Assembly: GCA_903813345.2 (NCBI GenBank)
Contig: CAIIXF020000010.1
Coordinates: 1,233,169-1,297,168 of the forward strand
DNA length: 64,000 bases
Direction: 5' to 3'
Source: Owenia fusiformis
Taxonomy: Eukaryota; Annelida; Polychaeta; Sabellida; Oweniidae
Shown: in pieces, positions 35,201-47,300 of the stretch
Layout of the letters: each line of letters starts with the position of its first letter
How positions within the stretch are numbered: position 1 is the stretch's first letter
Notes under the pieces: generated by a model
The model's database searches: none
Seen by the model: only the letters and a program-made list of their open reading frames with translations
What the model was told of the DNA's origin: nothing
Program-made: the position numbers and the translations under genes

Positions 35201-35881
35201 ATTTTTCAACTCGTTTCAAATTGACCTAATTTCTTTTTTTCAAAATCATCTACAAGTTCAAAACTGACTTTACATTTGAGATTTGTCCTTCAATGACCGT
35301 CGGAAGGTAAAAAATCTGTTTTCAACTTGCTTCAATTTTTTTTCAAAATCTTCTACACGTTCTCAGAAGTTTAAATCTGACTTTAGATTTGATATTTGAC
35401 CTTCTCAAGGTCAAAAAAGGTCCAAAAGTTTTTCAACTTGCTTCAAATTGACCAATATTTTCAAAATTATTTACAAGTTATCAGATAATCAAATTTGATT
35501 TTAAGATTTAAGACTTGACCTTCAATGACCTTCTCAAGGTAAAAGGACTTTTTTCAACTTGCCTCAAACTGACCAATTTTTCAAAATCATCTACAAGTTT
35601 TCATAAGTTCAAATCTGACTTAACACACATATTGAGGGAAATGTAACACTATTGTCACGCATATGGATGTGAGTGCAACACTATTGTCCGGCATATATTT
35701 CAGACACACTATGAGGAGTTGTAGTCAGTGTGCCGTTGACAAGGATGCCTCCATTCCGGTGTGTATCCAGACGTATGGGAACCATTGGGTACCACTATTC
35801 TGCACGGGTGGCATACGTTGGACATTCGTACGTGTCCCATCCGGATGTAGCTGTTACAAAGATGTTAACAAAAAGAAATAA
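26234..35881 (+). CDS. gene A: small secreted cysteine-rich protein, IL-17-like
   Basis: Exons 26234-26248 (MRGCS, donor GTGAGT), 33161-33264, 33998-34129 and 35704-35881, phases 0, 2, 2, giving 142 residues. The start was chosen because ATG, the 15-base exon and the donor are all preserved in gene B. MRGCSIAIVALVLVG forms a signal peptide. Exon 3 has PTCEVLSSFYTVASKDMP and LPLVVLTQIEC; exon 4 has SCSQC, IPVCIQTYGNHWVPLFC and FVRVPSGCSC, then a lysine-rich end. The cysteine spacing equals that of genes C and D, although the chains differ much. The best guess is an IL-17-like extracellular ligand. The 6.9 kb first intron is filled with transposons. The TAA stop overlaps an AATAAA. Confidence 0.75.
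26860..29280 (+). pseudogene. non-LTR retrotransposon (jockey/CR1-like RT), broken
   Basis: A 5'-truncated LINE. Ahead of the long frame (27074-28381) the RT start is still readable in another frame (GNIVPIHKKSDKSTPSNYRP) with two stops. The frame itself has VAFLDIPAAFDTIPY, SGVPQGSMLGPLLFLIYIND and LYADDTSIYQP with the catalytic Asp pair. After an insertion at about 28320-28751 the C-terminal zinc-type segment continues (CICGDKSETTKHVTFSC, about 28870-28930). The 3' end is an A-rich tail at 29255-29280. Nonsense codons and the insertion make it inactive. It lies in intron 1 of gene A and is absent from gene B. Confidence 0.85.
28320..28751. repeat. nested insertion in the LINE: 51 bp tandem pair plus foldback
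   Basis: A 51 bp unit (CGTATTACATGAAAAAATCG.. with GTCCCCGGGAAA) occurs twice from 28370. Then 28563-28751 is a foldback: ATAGGTTATTTCTGGTCGGG on the left and TAAATAACCTAT on the right, with repeated AATATCATATTG in the arms. Together they split the LINE ORF. Confidence 0.6.
29289..29908. mobile_element. 620 bp MITE with CAGGGTGGGCCAAAA ends
   Basis: CAGGGTGGGCCAAAAAAACG (left) and CGTTTTTTGGCCAACCCTG (right) are inverted, about 60 bases long with few mismatches, and TA flanks both sides. It sits at the end of the LINE tail. Confidence 0.8.
29985..30285. repeat. foldback repeat, ~300 bp
   Basis: AGGTCTCTCAATATTGTAAT..GGTTGATTT (30045-30093) pairs with AAATCAACC..ATATCGAGAGGTCT (30181-30228). 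Weaker pairing continues outward. No ORF of note. Confidence 0.5.
30496..32010. other. intron 1 of gene A, repeats without genes
   Basis: 30620-31050 has overlapping minus-strand frames over a GC-richer stretch with repeated CATACAACC; no domain is recognised and a run of 15 G ends it. 31365-31610 is a repeat shared with 42600-43020. No exon was found. Confidence 0.4.
32011..32995. mobile_element. 985 bp element, CACACTACCC family, 5 bp target duplication
   Basis: Starts CACACTACCCTACCACGTGA and ends GGGGGTATAGTAGTGTG; AAATA is duplicated at 32006-32010 and 32996-33000. A subterminal match (AAGTTGCAAATGG near both ends, inverted) supports the limits. A second member is at 40407-41903. Non-coding. 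It lies about 165 bases before exon 2 of gene A. Confidence 0.75.
34480..35620 (+). repeat. TGACCTT/AAGGTCA tandem array, ~9 units of ~120 bp
   Basis: Each unit contains roughly CAAGTTCTCAGAAGTTCAAA, GATTTGACCTTCAATGACCT and AAGGTCAAAA. Unit starts recur every 115-130 bases from about 34631 to 35591. The left end (GGTGACACATTGTTATGGTC) matches the copy at 2454. It fills intron 3 of gene A; the corresponding intron of gene B is only 327 bases and lacks it. Confidence 0.75.
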
Positions 35882-36310
35882 ATAGAGTTTGCATATACTA
35901 GGATTGTCTAATAGTATATAATCAATACTTCGAATGGAATGTGGTTTGGACAAATCACTTGACTACACCTTACATGTATCGAGTTAATGTGGGATGAGAG
36001 ACATTCATTATATTATGACATTTAACCACGGACTTGTGAATGAACATTCGAAAATCATCATAGTAGTGGCTAAAGGATTGATGTGAAGATAAACATCGCT
36101 GCCGTGTCTGTCTCTCAGGGTTTAAATTCATTCTGATACTCAACCTCATCGTTCGTTTTTGCAAATAGTTCTCCTGAAAACCGTCCATCGCTCTATTGCA
36201 AAACAAATTTTGCTTTTGTCGCGATTGATGTGATCCACATTCAACCAGTCATTCTCCTTTTAACCACTTTCTGCCTAATCGGACTACCGAATAGCCATTC
36301 TATATTTTAC

Positions 36311-38219
36311 AACAATAATATGGATATGGAAATATCTGAAAAACTGAATAAATGACATGTTAACCAAGAAATGTGTCTGAAAGAGATATAAATATAGGGA
36401 GTGAATTGTCCATTTCCTCATGAAGTGACCCCAACAAAAATGAAGGACCACGGAAGGTATCGCAACAAATTTTAGACAGTCATATGTTGGATTGTGACTA
36501 TTTTCTGAGGGTTTAAAAAGACGAAATGATTCTAACTGTATCTTCAAATGCAACATATTGTTGCATAAAACATTGAAAAACACGAGTGGAAGGGGATGAA
36601 AACCAGGAAAACATTTTGTAACGAAATGTTGCTGGGGTGTTTGCACATTCCCTGTTTCGAAGTCCAAATTATTTGATCATCTCGATGAGTAATTTTCCTT
36701 TAGAAAATGCATTGGTCTAACATATGCACCTTTTTAAATCTTCAGAAAAAAGCCACAATCCAACACATGACTGTCTAAAATCTGTTGCGATGCCTTCCGT
36801 GTTTTTTCGGGACCAAAAACCTGCTCCTTCCCTAATAAACTGAGCGATTTAGATAACAAACTGACATTACTTTTTAATTTGGGGCCTTGGTTTCAAGGAC
36901 AGCCCCTGTCATATCCAGGCTATGGTTGATTCATGTATCATCTAAAATGTTATTCAATGTTTTATGGAAAATATCTATGTCATTGATTTAATTTATTTGT
37001 ATATCACAATGTTATTGGAAACGTAGTACTAATAGTGGTCTAATAACTATTAACTCGAAATATGAATTCATTGTATTGTTTTGAAGGAGATCTCGCATAA
37101 AAATAGTTTAGTATCTGGGACTTCCATCATAAATACTTAATCATTACTGGTGCTATTATATCTCACGATTCAAATAAAATTGCAAAATAACAAAACTGGG
37201 CTAATAAATATGTCTAAAAAATAGTAATTCTTTTTATGTCATTCTCTGTTTGATATTAAATAAAATTGTTTATATTGACACTCATGGATAGCCAGCTCAT
37301 TAAAATGTCCATAATAACCGACCTTCAGAAAGTCTCACACACAATAGCTGGCACCAAACCTGGTAAATAGTATATTTTTTATTTTTATTTTTTTATTTTT
37401 ATTTTTATTTTTTTATGGTACATAGTATCACTTAACATTCATTATTATTTCCACAAAATTGGAGGCACAAATATTACTTTATGCCAGAGTTACGGTTACC
37501 ATGCACGGCAACCCGTGGTATAGAGACCCGAAGCAGCAATAAGGAATTGGACGTCTGTCCAAAATGAGTTTAGTCCCTAACCTGCTTCAAAAATTAAGTG
37601 TCGTTGTCCGGTAATCCGTCATAAAAATATTGATCCAACAGGACACAAACGCCTGCAATAGTAAAATTCTGCACGGGGCAATGTTTTGGTGTCAACACAT
37701 TTTAAGAAATTAATGCTTGGCAAAGCATGTAATGTGACATGTATAGAAGGTAAAGGGTGACAAAAATGTTAGCCAAATAAATATCTATAATGGCTTAAGG
37801 ATATGATGATATCCCAGGCTTGGGAAAAGAAAATGATATCTGAAGACGTGAAGTTCTAAATAAAAGGTAATTAAGATAATCAAAAAACTATTCACATCCA
37901 AATAAACCTACACTTAACAGAGACTCGGGGTACTTGGTGGTAGGTAAGTCGTTTTTGGAAACTGTGATTCCAAGGTCGGGTTCAAGGTCAATGTCAGCTT
38001 TTGTGGTGGGAAATCTACAATAGCATTAACATGTCACTGACGAAGGGTACAGTCGTATCCGAAAGCTATGGAATTTTAGTTTATTTTCAAGGTTAGTACA
38101 GAGGAATCTACAGTAATCAAATTTCATAGCAAAGAAAACTTTGATTATTCAAAGTTTCTACGGTTAAATATTTTAAAAAGACTGAAACCTTCCCTCGTGA
38201 GCCTACTAACCATAGTACT
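36311..38219. other. spacer between the two duplicated blocks
   Basis: No exon was recognised. A foldback at 36440-36815 has arms with CGCAACAAATTTTAGACAGT and its inverse (ACTGTCTAAAATCTGTTGCG). A T-rich simple repeat (ATTTTT units) lies at 37373-37425. Confidence 0.5.
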
Positions 38220-38357
38220 TCAATATGCGGTCAATTTTGGCCCACTCTGTATATCAAAGATCAATGATTGATAATCTTCGATAGAGTCAATGTGATAGTA
38301 TTTTAGTGTCAACATATTTTTCATGTTTATCTTCATTGCAATTGTATTATTGCTATC

Positions 38358-41300
38358 TCATTTTATCTCTATTGCAGGTTGTACATAACACGTGCATCCA
38401 GAAGGAACCTTAATGAAAATCCAATGTAGTCCCCCTCGACAGAGTAATGGGACCCAATGATTGCCGTAGGTCTGAAAACATGTTGCCACTGGCCCATCTT
38501 TGCCTTTGTTTTCCATGCACTGGTTGCATTCTGCCTTGTCTCGTCTAGATCAAAAGAAATAAACAATGGAAAATAAATAAATAAAAATATCGATTGATTT
38601 CTTTTTATTTGTTAGATTGTTGAAAAGTTTAGCATTTGCACAAGGAGGATTGGCTCCCAGGATCGAAACTCGATATTTTCCAACAATGAAAACGTCGAAA
38701 TGTCGTTATTTTCTGAAATTAAAACCGACTATAAATTCAAAATAAACAGTTCAAAAGATTCGAACCAATATCTCGATCATTTCTTGTGAGTTTTGGAATT
38801 TTTCGTTTGGAAATAAGACCAAAATTCACGATTTAAATGTTGAAGTGAACAAAATGGCGGCTGTTTGAATTCGAATTTTGTATTACGACATACCCATATA
38901 TGGGACAGAATATCGGTGGTGCACTCTGGGAGCCAATCCTCCTTGGCATTTGCATGTTTTTTTCACTCAAAGGTCGTGTATTATCAGAATGGCTGAATGG
39001 AAGTCCAACTTAGTTATAGACCCGTATCCGAGTATACACCATTTTTTCTTTGTCAAAATGAAACTAATAAGCATACACGTATGCATTGGGTGGGCAGAAA
39101 TCGAATCCCAATGTGATATATAGTTCCCAAGTTCTCTCCAAGTCAAAAACGCCGTGACTGTCTCAAATTGCAGAGATATACACTTCAATCTTAAAATCGG
39201 CCAGTATTTCAAAATGTCTGCTATGAAAACAGGGATTATATTGACGTCACTTGTTGAGCGGAATGATTTCCAAGCTTGTAATAGACTAGATGCGAGTAGA
39301 AACGATCTTGATTTACGTCATTAAATATTCAAAATTCAGTCAAAGTGATGTCATATTTGAAATCTACATGTAAAAATGCATCTAAAAATATGGTTTCGAA
39401 AATTGTTTATCAACTTTGAAAATTTAATATTTTTTGAAAATGTGACATCTGGTTTGGGTTGATTCCCCATAGACCCCATAACTATTCGATACATAAGGGC
39501 TATATGAAAATTGAACCTCTAAAACCTAATGTATACTCCTCAAAAAAAGTTAAGGACCTCATAGGTTTACATGTTAATACCCATATTTGTTTAACGACTG
39601 TTTTCTAAGCGGGGAACAAAAGAAATCCCAATCAAGAAAATAAATCTGTATCTTGATTCTATTCACTATAAAGTCCGCAACGTTTCAATGTTATATCTCC
39701 ATTACCACAGGCTGGTATCGAAATATTTGTCCGCTGTGACGGAGCATGCTATTTTTCATAAAAACACTAAGAATACTTCACGATTTATTTTTTAACTCAT
39801 ATGTTTCGTTATACCATACAAAATTACTTACTCCATGCAATGGATATATCATTTGCAGGTAACTTTCACTTCTGTTTGAAGTCCAATTACGCTGGGAAGA
39901 AAAGCTATTGAAAATGGCGCCGGAGTATCATACTTCAAAATGTACCATTTCTTGTTTAACTTTCTAATGGCACGATATAGTGACACGATAATATTTACAC
40001 ATGGTTTCAGCATAACTATGAAGGTATAAATGAGATGTTGATGTATTTGGTCTTTTTAATTCTTTTATAAAAAATAATGTTTAATTTTTTGTCCGCTGTG
40101 ACGGAAAAAGTTGCAAATGTGAACTGTGAAAATGCTCCGTCACAGCGGACAAAAAATATTAATATTATTTTTTATTAAAAAAATTAAAAAGACCCAATGC
40201 ATTAATATCTCATTAATACATTCAGAGTTATGCTTAAAACATATGTTAATATTATCGTGTCACTATATCATGCCATTAAAAAGTTAAAAAAGAAATGGTA
40301 CATTTTAGAGTTTGATACTCTGGCGCCGTTTTCAATAGATTTTACTCCTAGCGTTATTGGACTTCAAACAGAAGTGAAGGTTGCACGCAAATGATATATC
40401 CATTGCCACACTACCCTACCACGTGACCACGTTTAAAATGGAAACAGGGTACAGCTAAGTTGCAAATGGAGGACGTGGGTTTAATTCCATATTTCTGAAC
40501 GTAAAATGCATTTTACATTTATTTCTAGTATTCTACCAGACATAGAATTAATTCATCAAGCAGTTTGTAGAATATTGTTGGCAAAAAACCACTATAGGCA
40601 AAGATAGATAATAGTGGTCGCAGTGAAGCAAAACTCAATGCAATACACGATACATTTAAGTAAATCTATCAACGTACAGGGAGCATGTAAGTTTCCCTTC
40701 GAAAATGTTACATTGATATGTAACAAAAAAACAGTTAACTGTTATTTAAACTGCGTGTCATCGTGTTATATGTGGATACGTTTTCCAGTATGTTATTCAA
40801 CTGTATTTTTGTGAATTAATTGTTTTTCTAAAATCTTAAGATGTAAAAAACGTCGTCCCAGAAATGTATCTTTACTTTGCCGTAAGGCATAACATATTGT
40901 GAAACATTTTTCTTCTTGTCACAAAGAGGATAATGTTTGTTTCGAGGTGTCTTGTGATGAGCGTTTAATGATTAAATGCAAAATCACTGGAGCAGATACC
41001 ATCCAAAAACATCTGACATTCAACACGTCATATAAGACTTCATCGATCTGGTATTAGTTTTTTTTACAATAATAGAGAAATGCGATGTCATATCAGCGCT
41101 ACAGCAAATTGTGAAGAACAAAATGCTCTCAAGTCGTGGCATGGTGGTATTTTGAACAAAATATTTTAAATGATCGTTTTTTTGAGGGCGGTAGTGAATT
41201 AGACCATTCAAGGGGTTATATAAAAAGATTCTTTACATGTAGTTCAGGCAATTTTAATTATTCTGAATAGCGGATAGTCATTAATCCTGATAGCGGATAG

Positions 41301-44300
41301 TCATTTATCATTAACGTGTTCATATTTAATTTCGTTATTTCATTTCAATTTGATACCCTAGTAACACGTATAATCTAGCGTTCTTTAATGACTAAAATGC
41401 ATACTAGTATACGACCTGAAAGCCCGTGTCTAAATCTACAAAATACTGTTTACTTTATTTGGATTTAATAACAATTTATGACACCTCAAAGCATCAACAG
41501 GCGGCCTTTTTAGCATTATTTTCACTGTTTGCAACGTAAATGTACATGAGATCGGGACATAGTATGTCTGTATAATCAGCTTACTTTCTCGCTCCGTGTA
41601 CTATTGAGCAATTTACATTCCTTGTACCCTGTATTGATCAACTTTTGCATCTGTGTACCGTGTACTATGACATATCAAATATTTTAAAATTTAAAACGAT
41701 ATTATTTACATTCTTTCTTCAACTATCGTATAACTTGGAACATGGACTTCACTATTGCATCACTGAAGTTCAGCGAATAGCAATATTGACTCACTCCGAG
41801 CACCAAATGTATTAACCTTTTGACTAAGCAGTCGAAATACTCAAAAGCGACGTGGTTGAAAGCCAAAAAATTCGCGCATGCGCTATCGAGGTAGGGTAGT
41901 GTGATTGCATGGAGTAAGTAATAATCTTTGATATAACGAAACATATGAGTTAAAAAATAAATCGTGAAGCATTCTTAGTGTTTTTATGAAAAATAGCATG
42001 CTCCGTCACAGCGGACAAATCTTTCGATACCAGCCTGTGATTACATTGGGTCAAAATTTGATGTCAAAATTGATGAATTTCATGATATTTTACAAAAATG
42101 GCAGATTTTTTGACCCAATGTAACGTTGCGGACTTTATAGGGAATAGAATCAAGATACAGATTTATTTACTTTATTGGGATTTCTGTTGTTCCCCGCTTA
42201 GAAAACAGTCGTTAAACAAATATGGGGGTTAACATATAAACCTATGAGGTCCTTGATTTTTTGAGGAGTATAATTTAAGTTAAAGGGAACTTTCTACTAT
42301 ACCCGCCATGCTATCTGACCCGAGCGAGCCACCTGGTGGTGAAACTGGTAACTTCCTACTCGCATTTGCGTTATTATGGACAATTTCCCGGGAATAAAGA
42401 GATGTAGAAAGGTATGCTGGACAAAATGTTCATGGAAGCGGACATTTTGAAATATTGGTTGTAGTTCAGAAGAAAAAAGGAACAAAAAACCAAAAAATGG
42501 TTGGTTGAATGGTTTTTATTTGAAGCGGGAAAAATAACTCACACAGAAAAGAGTCCAGAGATCCTAAGTGGCGCGTGCACACTTTTCACCAAGTGTTTTT
42601 TAATGACTTTTGATTGAAAATATGGCGTATATGGTTGACACTTTGATAAAAAATGAATTACGCAATACAAATAACTACGCCATCTATCGAGGACATTGTT
42701 AAAAACTTGACAAAAGAAATTGACACCAACGAAAATATTTTTGATAATTAATTGTAATTGTAATTGGTGTTGCCCGTTCGAGCAGTTTTTGTTAGCCATT
42801 GAAAGACCCGGTGTGAAAGAAATGATGGTCCCCCAGGGATTATGGTCCCCCTTCTTAACAGCCCTTACTGGCCCTGATTGTGTATAAGATGATAAGGGAA
42901 AGAGGTCACCATATAAATCAATAGAGAGTAGGACCATACTGTGATAGGACCTCCTACCCTTTTACACCGGGTTGAAAGATCCGGTTCTATCAATCCATCG
43001 GAAATACTATGGAGATCAACAGCAAATGGAAGTCTGAATAGCAGGCATAGAGCTGCTTGGTGTATATGCAGGCTTTCATGTTCTATCTTCACACTGCCAT
43101 TTTTCTTTCGACCTACATGTATCATCTATGATAAGAATACGCTCAAACCTGTCTCATCCTAATCATTAGGATAAACGATAGGCATTAAATGCCACTGGTA
43201 CCAGCCAAAAAGACATATAAAAGTTTTCATATTGAGAGGTGTATGGATTAAAGAGGTGTTCGGATGGTATACAAAGGTTTTCTGTACTTGCTTACTTGCA
43301 GAAATACTTACGTGCACTCAATTTGTTCGATGATAATAAGTGGTATACAAGATGGCGAGGGCAGGTCTTTGGAATTAATAGTCGCATAACTTGTAGTCAT
43401 TTCACACGTTGAATCGGAGCCAACAGGGGCATCTGAATCAACGAATCTGAAAAAGTTCGTAGTATTTGTCCACTTTTGTTCTTTAAGCCCGGTATACACC
43501 AATGGGGCAAAATACCACTTGCCCCATCGAGTCCCATCGAATCCCAATTTGCCCCATCGAATCCCACGAAGTCCCATGGGACCTTGATGACTTTGCCCCA
43601 TCGTGCCCCATGGAGACCCATCAAGCCCCATGGAGTCCCATCAAATCCCACCGTGCCCCATTGGTGTATGCCGGGCTTCACACAACACGTCATATGATCG
43701 AAAATCCCACGCTGCCCCATGGAAAGAATGAACATGTTCATTCTCGATGGGACTCCATGGGACTTCGTGGAATTTTGCCCCATCGAGTCCCACCGAGTCC
43801 CACGTGGGACTTCATGGGACCTCATGGGACTCGATGGGGCAAAATCCCACGGAGTCCCATGGAGTCCCACGGACTTCATGGGGCAAAATCCCACGGAGTC
43901 CCATGGAGTCCCACGGACTTCATGGGGGAAAATCCCAAAAGGTCCCACGCAATGTTAAGTCTATGGAGGTCCCAACTTGCCCCATTGGTGTATACCAGGC
44001 TTTAGATAATATGAAACAAGCGGAGTTCGGAATTCATACGAATCCCAAGCTCTATGTAATTAAATCTACAAATTGTTTGGAGTAATTACTTCCCTCAAAT
44101 TTTGGATTTGACATTTAGTGACATTTGACATTCGACATGTCAAATAAAATCATTTTTCTTTATCGATTATTTGAATTCAAAATGTCAGATGTATCAAAAG
44201 TGACCTAAAAGATCAGAAGGTTAAAGGTCACCAAACAAGCTAGGTTATTTCAGATTACCCAACGTTCAAAGTTTTTATATTTTTACATTTTCGTCCTTCA

Positions 44301-47300
44301 AGCACTGTGGCTAGTCGATCTATGTGGATGCAGTCATTTATATGTAATGTATCGTGGGTACTCGCGTACATTATAGGGAATGGGATCATTGCAAAAATAT
44401 GACAGCAAATCGAGGTAAGTGATCTCAGAGTTTCTACTTAACATTGTGACTTGAAATCTTGCACACATATTCAATATACATAGTATGACAATGTGTGAAA
44501 GTTTCAGCTACCATATTCCTGTTATAGGGAAGATATTTTAAAAACATTTCGTAAACGTCAACATATATGTATAAAATGGATGCACCTATGTATCATTTGG
44601 ATTCAGAACGGTAACAAATGGATGCTTTAATAAATTATACTTTTATCATGATGATTTATTTACTGATGGACAACTGGCCAGATTTTCTTTGTATCCATTG
44701 TTTGGATAAACATTCCTCATTCAGTAAAGTAATTAGCCACCCCATTACAAGTAGTCTAAAGGCACCCTCATGAAAAATTGAAAATACTATATATAAACCC
44801 ATCAACTGGAAAATGCCATTACAGATGAAATAAAGGACCCACGGTCCTGTGCTCACACAGTGTAGAACCTACAGAGGAATGTATATCCTGATTTACAACC
44901 AAAAGTATTGGTAAATATGAGATCAATTAAAGATGAGTCCTTTGTTGTTGGTTCAGATATGATTTGTTGTAGTCAAAAGAAAAACTATGAATTTGACCTA
45001 GATTTTGACCTAGGCCTTTTAGTGTTCAAATTTTGAAGGAAAGTAGGTTTTGAGGGACGGCTTCTATTGTAGATTCTTATTAAGTTGGCTGCATCCAAGC
45101 TGTATCTAGTGTTGTGTTGTTACAATTGATACAATTTCTCAAGCCCCATTGACTTAACATGGGATACCAAAATAGCGATTTTTGAGATTCCAAAATGCAA
45201 TAACTTCCGAACCGGAAGTCGGATCAAAATCTGGTTTGCAGATTCGGATTCCTTGGACAATTTTACACATATTTCATAACTTATACATTGAATTCTAAGA
45301 ACTTTTTATTGTGACCTACTTTTCGGATGCCACATCTCAAAAACGGTAAGAGTGATCAAAAACAACTTGCCTGTAGGGACTGGCTTTATTCCAAGGAACA
45401 TGATTAAAAAACGGAGCAAAAATATTCAAGGACGACTGAAAAAATTGAAAAAATGACAAAGTTCTTGACCTTTGACCTGGTTTAAACCGGATTACACCCA
45501 GATCTGGACCCAGATCTGGCCCTGAACTGGACCTTGACTTGGACCTGGACTTGGACCTGGAAATGGACTGGACTGGTATTTTTTCAATATTTTCTTCACT
45601 TCTCTTGACTTTCTACAAGGCTATCATCAGATCGATTTTTCTCGAAATTTAAAAATCAGCAATTTCTCGGAAACTGGGCGAACTTGGGAAATGGCGATGA
45701 TAGGTCAAATAGACATTATGGATATGCATAAAATGAATGTGGAAATGACTCAATCCGAATAGCAGTTTTAATTTGTGCAACCAATGTTGACAGATGGACG
45801 GACCAACGGACGGACGGACCAACGGACGGACGCCTGGTCGATCCCATAGTCTCACTGTGTGAGCCAAAAACTATGGTTTTATCGCTGATACTGTTTATTT
45901 GAAAAACGGGTCCATAACATGTAATGATGACAATGAAAATGTTGAAATTAGGTACGCTAATGAAGTGAATTCAGAGCAAAAGACCCATCGACCCACTGGA
46001 ATGCCCACAAATCAAGTTTCATCACCTTGCCAAAGTCGGTTTATTTTACTTATCTTGATTTCTATTATGACCGCCTTGTACCCAAGAGAAAGCCATGTGC
46101 TTTACCGACCCAATGTTTTTGTCCGTAAAATTTGACAAATCAACGACGGCCCTACATTGCCTGACTAGGTCTTCGTGCATTTCCATCGCGAATTCAGTTT
46201 TGATTTTGAATCAACATTGAATTGCATGATTTCATTTAGACGAGTATTAATGACTACTTACATTCCAATGTACATTTAATAACATAATATATTGTAACTC
46301 TCAAGAAACACTCGATCAGATCATTGAATTTCAAGTCCTAGACGGGTAGTCTTTTTATGCAGGTCAACCTGATAACGTATTGATTGGTCAATCAGCCTGA
46401 AGTCACACGTTGTGTCCATGTCCATATTGTCAATCAATATGGTTTTGCGATACCCTTAGGTAGCCTAGGTATTATGGGAATCTCGGTACCGCTGAATAAG
46501 TTAGCATTATATCAGCGATGATACATTGGATTGTACAAGGTGGTAATAATTCAAGATCAGATAAGTAAATAAATACCGACTTGGGCAAGGCTACCAGTTT
46601 CAGAGCCATTAACATTCTTTGAAGGTGACGATGAGCAGCCAACAGATGGACCATCCGTAAATATTGATGATTTTGTCAGCTCAGCTGAACGAGCCTCCAG
46701 ATTCCTTGAAACAAATGACCATCATTCAAGAATAGTATTATATATTTACAATTTTTTGAAATCGTGGTAAGTGGAATTTTTCCAATTACCAATATAGCAT
46801 TATTATTGTTTTCGGACACTGTGGATTAAAATATTAAAAATACACACATTCAAAATGATTCAATTGAAACCTAGCCAGTCTGTTCAATGAATCCAATCAG
46901 AACGTCTACTAATCCACATGATACATCATAATTAAATTGCTTTTTTAAAGCTGATATTTCATACCATAACTCCTAAAATATTATAGAACGCATTGTATTT
47001 GTATTTTACTTCACACAGACATATTTGTGTATGTAAAATATTATATTACTTGAATTTTTTATTCCCCATTACAAGGTAAACCTATGGCAACTTATACATA
47101 CCTTCTCACAGCTATGAGCGAGATGATAAAACTGGTCGAGTGAACTCGTTTGAGTTATCTATTCTCCGTAAAAATATCAGAGAATGTGTGTTTATAGCGT
47201 AGCTTTGGTTTTGTAAATCAATGAAGTATGATATACACGGATGAGTAAATATAGATTATTGAAACAGAAGTGCAAAATTCTTCCATTGAAGTGTACAGAG

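Larger units (their letters stand above)
21590..36310. repeat. segmental duplication, block 1 (genes C and A)
   Basis: The sequence from AATATGCGGTCA at about 21594 to the AATAGCCA..CTATATTTTACA stretch near 36310 is paralogous, in the same order and orientation, to 38220-56870. Matching parts include the 3' flank of C and D, all exons, much of the introns, the whole C-A intergenic region and the 3' flank of A and B. Differences in length are due to mobile elements. Confidence 0.8.
39283..42368. mobile_element. dispersed repeat split by a later palindrome
   Basis: Left part ACTAGATGCGAGTAGAAACG to about 39530 and right part from about 42273 to CTTCCTACTCGCATTTGCG belong together; an uninterrupted relative lies at 8863-9022. 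The palindromic element 39532-42272 has split it. Confidence 0.5.

Noticed and set aside
42297-43162. Frames of 62-132 codons on both strands
   Set aside because: They span unrelated repeats and a MITE inside intron 3 of gene D and show no domain.
43397-44085. Several frames of 79-183 codons on both strands
   Set aside because: All come from the CATGGGACTC-type word repeat, which lacks stop codons in most frames.
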